A DNA stretch of 14,746 nucleotides from the NCBI GenBank assembly GCA_964653595.1, contig CAZZHH010000074.1, positions 1 through 14,746 on the forward strand, given 5' to 3'. Source of the stretch: JBAXTE01 sp964653595 (GTDB taxonomy: Bacteria; Bacteroidota; Bacteroidia; Bacteroidales; WCHB1-69). A program made the position numbers and the translations under genes. This document shows positions 12,725 to 14,746 of this stretch, one piece after another. The notes under the pieces are model-generated. The model was not told the DNA's origin. It did no database searches and worked only from the letters and a program-made list of their open reading frames with translations. Within the stretch, counting starts at the first letter, position 1; each line of letters opens with the position of its first letter.

Positions 12725-13636
12725 TTATTCAATATAACTGAGCAAAAGTTTGCTCTTTTTGATTCGGTCCACTTTGCATCGAATGGTCTCCCCAATGGAG
12801 ATGAAAACGTATGTTTTATGGCTGACTTCAACGTTGGACTCATTCTCGAAAACGTCTTGGACAACCAATAGATACACCTTCTCTTCCATATAGTTGTGTT
12901 CGGTTTTTTTGTCTTTGACGACAAAGTCGTAAACAGTCCCTTCCGAATAGTAAGGGCTTTTTGGTTCGATTACATAGTCCCATTGCGAGCGGATTTTCAC
13001 CACTTTGCAATAGATCTGGTCGCCGATTTGCAGATGATAGTTTTCGTAATATCTGATTGGTAGGTAAAATGAGTGGTCGTTTTTGTCTTTTAGTAGGAAG
13101 AAATCATTGTTCTCTTTATCCGTGAACCGCTTGATGATTTGGGAAAAGAACCAATCTCCCTCTTTCAGGCCTTTCAATGTTTTGGTCGCATTGGTGGGGG
13201 TGATGTACAAGGTGCCTTTTTTAATCTGATCCACAATGCAGCTGATGCTGTTGTTGTCTGGATTGATTTCGTCTGTAGGAATATTTAATAGATTTCCATA
13301 CAGATCTTTAACAACCAGAATTTCCTCTTTTTCGCCAAACAGATTGGTGATGTTTTTTCGTTCTACAACTTCGAAATCATAGGATTTACCCTCTGTATAC
13401 AAAGGATGTTCTGGTTCGAGGTAGATTTTGCCGCTGCAATTGATCTTGTCAATACGGCATTGGATGGTGCTGCCGATTTCAAAATGGTAATGAAGATAAA
13501 ACTCTTTTCGAAGAAGATGTTTGTATCCATGCAGGTCGACCAACACATAATACTCCCCATCGTCAGGAACTTCCACCTCTTTGTGAATGATGAACGGATA
13601 CCATTCGTGTTCGATCAACAGTTTTTTGTGCGTCAA
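12725..13636 (-). CDS. Unrecognised protein of four OB/S1-like repeats
   Basis: A 303-residue soluble, beta-rich protein I cannot assign to a named family. It consists of four related units of about 75 residues (about 12-78, 79-148, 153-228, 229-303). Units 1 and 3 share LEPEHPLYTEGKSYDF / IEPKSPYYSEGTVYDF at their ends, and units 2 and 4 share LVVKDLYGN / LVVQDVFEN. Each has an I-x-C core: IQCRIDKI (C60), ISCIVDQI (C133), IYCKVVKI (C210) and IRCKVDRI (C287). The pattern suggests S1/OB-type barrels, which often bind RNA, but that is inference. The TTG start at 13636 is supported by GGAGGT 4 nt upstream. Third gene of the thiF-thiS-like operon, so it may be a target or partner of that sulfur carrier. 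Confidence 0.8.
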   Translation of the reverse strand: MTHKKLLIEHEWYPFIIHKEVEVPDDGEYYVLVDLHGYKHLLRKEFYLHYHFEIGSTIQCRIDKINCSGKIYLEPEHPLYTEGKSYDFEVVERKNITNLFGEKEEILVVKDLYGNLLNIPTDEINPDNNSISCIVDQIKKGTLYITPTNATKTLKGLKEGDWFFSQIIKRFTDKENNDFFLLKDKNDHSFYLPIRYYENYHLQIGDQIYCKVVKIRSQWDYVIEPKSPYYSEGTVYDFVVKDKKTEHNYMEEKVYLLVVQDVFENESNVEVSHKTYVFISIGETIRCKVDRIKKSKLLLSYIE

Positions 13637-13637
13637 A

Positions 13638-13841
13638 TCAACCTCCGTGAAAAAGATGAATGATTTCTACATTATCGCCATCGTTGACTATCATCTCATG
13701 GTAATTCTCATGTCGTATCAGGATGGAGTTGATTTTGATGATCAGGTCGTGATGTGAAAATGTTTTAATGCGAATGATGTCGGCAATGGTCAATTGTTCT
13801 GCCTCAAATATTTCGATGTTGTGATTTAATTTAATGGTCAT
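13638..13841 (-). CDS. thiS: ThiS-like sulfur carrier / ubiquitin-like protein
   Basis: A 67-residue beta-grasp protein ending in Gly-Gly, the hallmark of ThiS/MoaD sulfur carriers, which are adenylated and then thiocarboxylated at the last glycine. The pattern MIVNDGDNVEIIHLFHGG at the C-terminus is typical of ThiS (VxxGDxxEIxxFxGG). Length is normal for ThiS. It starts 1 nt after the stop of the E1-like gene and is followed 1 nt after its stop by the TTG of the unknown gene. No thiG, thiH, thiC or thiE is in view, so a role outside thiamine synthesis (for example another sulfur transfer) is open. Confidence 0.87.
   Translation of the reverse strand: MTIKLNHNIEIFEAEQLTIADIIRIKTFSHHDLIIKINSILIRHENYHEMIVNDGDNVEIIHLFHGG
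13641..13646 (-). promoter_or_regulatory. Ribosome site embedded in the ThiS Gly-Gly codons
   Basis: The codons for the essential C-terminal Gly-Gly of the ThiS-like protein, GGA GGT, form the Shine-Dalgarno for the TTG start at 13636, with only the stop codon and one base between. It decides the start of the unknown gene. Confidence 0.7.
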
Positions 13842-13842
13842 A

Positions 13843-14430
13843 TCACTTTTTTTTTAGTAATATAGTTAACGCTTCATTGGCCATCATGTTCGAAACGATG
13901 CCGACACGGGGGGCAAGGGGAGGGTTGGTTTCGGAAACATCACTTTTCATATCGCCGCAAATAATCAGGTGATCTGAAAAATAAGATTTGATGGCATCAC
14001 TGTCGCCCCAACCAGCCATGCCATTACCAGAGATGATAAATTTTTCGGGCATTTTGGAGAGCACAGTTTCGATGATCATCTTTTTCATTTCAGCCCGATC
14101 AAACGCCTCTATGATGATGTCACAATCAGAGAATAAGTTCAGAATGTCCGTTGAATCCAGTCTTTTGATATGTGCTTCCACCTCGGTCTCCGGATTGATT
14201 CTGCGGATGTTCTCTTTCAAACAGGTGGCTTTGGGTTGACCTATCTGGTCATAAAAGAAGTACTGACGGTTGAGGTTTGAAAGCTCCACAACATCAAAAT
14301 CTGCAACGATGAGTTTTCCAACACCGACACGTGCCAAAGCTACCGCACAATTGGAACCCAAACCGCCACAACCTGCAATTCCGACCGTTTTGGTCTTTAA
14401 AATCTCTTTTATCTCGTTAAATGTCATCAT
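13843..14430 (-). CDS. thiF: ThiF-like E1 adenylyltransferase (short form)
   Basis: A 195-residue E1-like enzyme that would adenylate the C-terminal glycine of the neighbouring ThiS-like protein. The ATP-binding loop is GIAGCGGLGSN, followed by VADFDVVELSNLNRQYFF, with the arginine used for adenylation, and DQIGQPKA; DIIIEAFDRAE and GNGMAGWG follow. It is the short ThiF type (about 200 residues) without the CxxC zinc motifs and C-terminal domain of MoeB or full ThiF. The start is ATG 14430 (or 14427); an upstream TTG at 14448 would lie before the promoter -7 box. A run of nine A in the coding strand just before the stop may slip. First gene of the minus-strand operon. Confidence 0.9.
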   Translation of the reverse strand: MMTFNEIKEILKTKTVGIAGCGGLGSNCAVALARVGVGKLIVADFDVVELSNLNRQYFFYDQIGQPKATCLKENIRRINPETEVEAHIKRLDSTDILNLFSDCDIIIEAFDRAEMKKMIIETVLSKMPEKFIISGNGMAGWGDSDAIKSYFSDHLIICGDMKSDVSETNPPLAPRVGIVSNMMANEALTILLKKK

Positions 14431-14434
14431 TTTG

Positions 14435-14466
14435 CAAAAGTAAAACAAACATTAATATGGTACAAT
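14435..14466 (-). promoter_or_regulatory. Promoter of thiF-thiS-unknown operon, possibly leaderless
   Basis: On the minus strand ATTG (14466-14463; consensus TTTG), a 20-base spacer and TACTTTTG (14442-14435) fit the Bacteroidota consensus. The box ends 4 nt before the ATG at 14430, so transcription should begin at or next to the start codon. Confidence 0.7.
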
Positions 14467-14520
14467 AGTAACCCAATTTATTTACCCATATTTTATCCTG
14501 TAATTTTTTTTTAAATAAAG

Positions 14521-14551
14521 TTTGGAGTTTTGAAACTATTAATTATATTTG
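14521..14551 (+). promoter_or_regulatory. Bacteroidota-type promoter reading toward the right edge
   Basis: TTTG at 14521-14524, a 19-base spacer, then TATATTTG at 14544-14551, followed by CA: an almost ideal TTTG / TAnnTTTG pair. Transcription would start near 14555 and go into the ORF and CTAT tract at 14599-14746. The spacer to thiF on the left holds only the two divergent promoters. Confidence 0.75.
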
Positions 14552-14598
14552 CATCATAATTACAACTAACCCTATGTCGTTATTACAATTTAAACATC

Positions 14599-14746
<148 letters not shown>

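Noticed and set aside
13843..14430. MoeB/HesA rather than ThiF
   Set aside because: The protein is too short, without the zinc CxxC pairs and C-terminal domain, and pairs with a ThiS-like rather than a MoaD-length carrier.

Overview
The window looks like a chromosome segment of a Bacteroidota bacterium, probably an anaerobic Bacteroidales-type lineage (inference). Four things point there: a 1436-residue secreted protein ending in a type IX secretion (T9SS) sorting domain; promoters of the Bacteroidota form TTTG-N19/20-TAnnTTTG; the pRiA4b ORF-3-like gene next to miaA; and AT-rich intergenic DNA full of short iterated repeats. A run of exactly 100 N (6204-6303) marks a scaffold gap inside a tandem repeat.

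Layout. 16-4326 (+): secreted modular peptidoglycan amidase with CUB, PKD-like, four Ig-like and T9SS domains. 4430-6047 (+): a recognisable promoter, a pRiA4b ORF-3/IS1096-passenger-like protein and miaA, which starts at TTG directly after the upstream stop. 6048-6540: convergent spacer with 116-bp tandem repeats, the gap and TTAGCACATT repeats. 6541-9148 (-): PIF1/RecD-like helicase with C-terminal HTH, overlapping a small YkgJ-like cysteine-cluster gene. 9407-12361 (+): thiol/redox cluster of OsmC, an atypical thioredoxin-fold protein, a thioredoxin-reductase homologue, a membrane-anchored thioredoxin, a DUF302 protein, a possible 19-residue peptide and a small Fe-S protein, closed by a strong terminator. 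12422-12724: a 192-bp imperfect palindrome and a perfect 11-bp hairpin. 12725-14430 (-): thiF-like E1, thiS-like sulfur carrier and an unrecognised four-repeat protein, from a promoter so close to the ATG that the mRNA may be leaderless. 14521-14746 (+): a strong promoter driving an ORF that runs through ten CTAT units and off the window.

The most interesting parts are three. (1) In the redox cluster the reductase keeps its CxxC and FAD motifs but has lost the arginines that normally bind the NADPH 2'-phosphate, the adjacent thioredoxin-like protein has Met-Gly-Pro-Met where Cys-Gly-Pro-Cys is expected, and the cluster encodes its own seven-cysteine ferredoxin-like protein. Together these suggest an electron route to thiols that may not use NADPH (inference). 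(2) The E1/ubiquitin-like pair sits with no other thiamine gene in view, beside a protein of four OB-like repeats each carrying a conserved cysteine, so it may be a dedicated sulfur-transfer or protein-modifying system. (3) The tetranucleotide tract at the right edge is a candidate phase-variation switch.

No rRNA, tRNA, CRISPR array, complete insertion sequence or prophage gene was seen.
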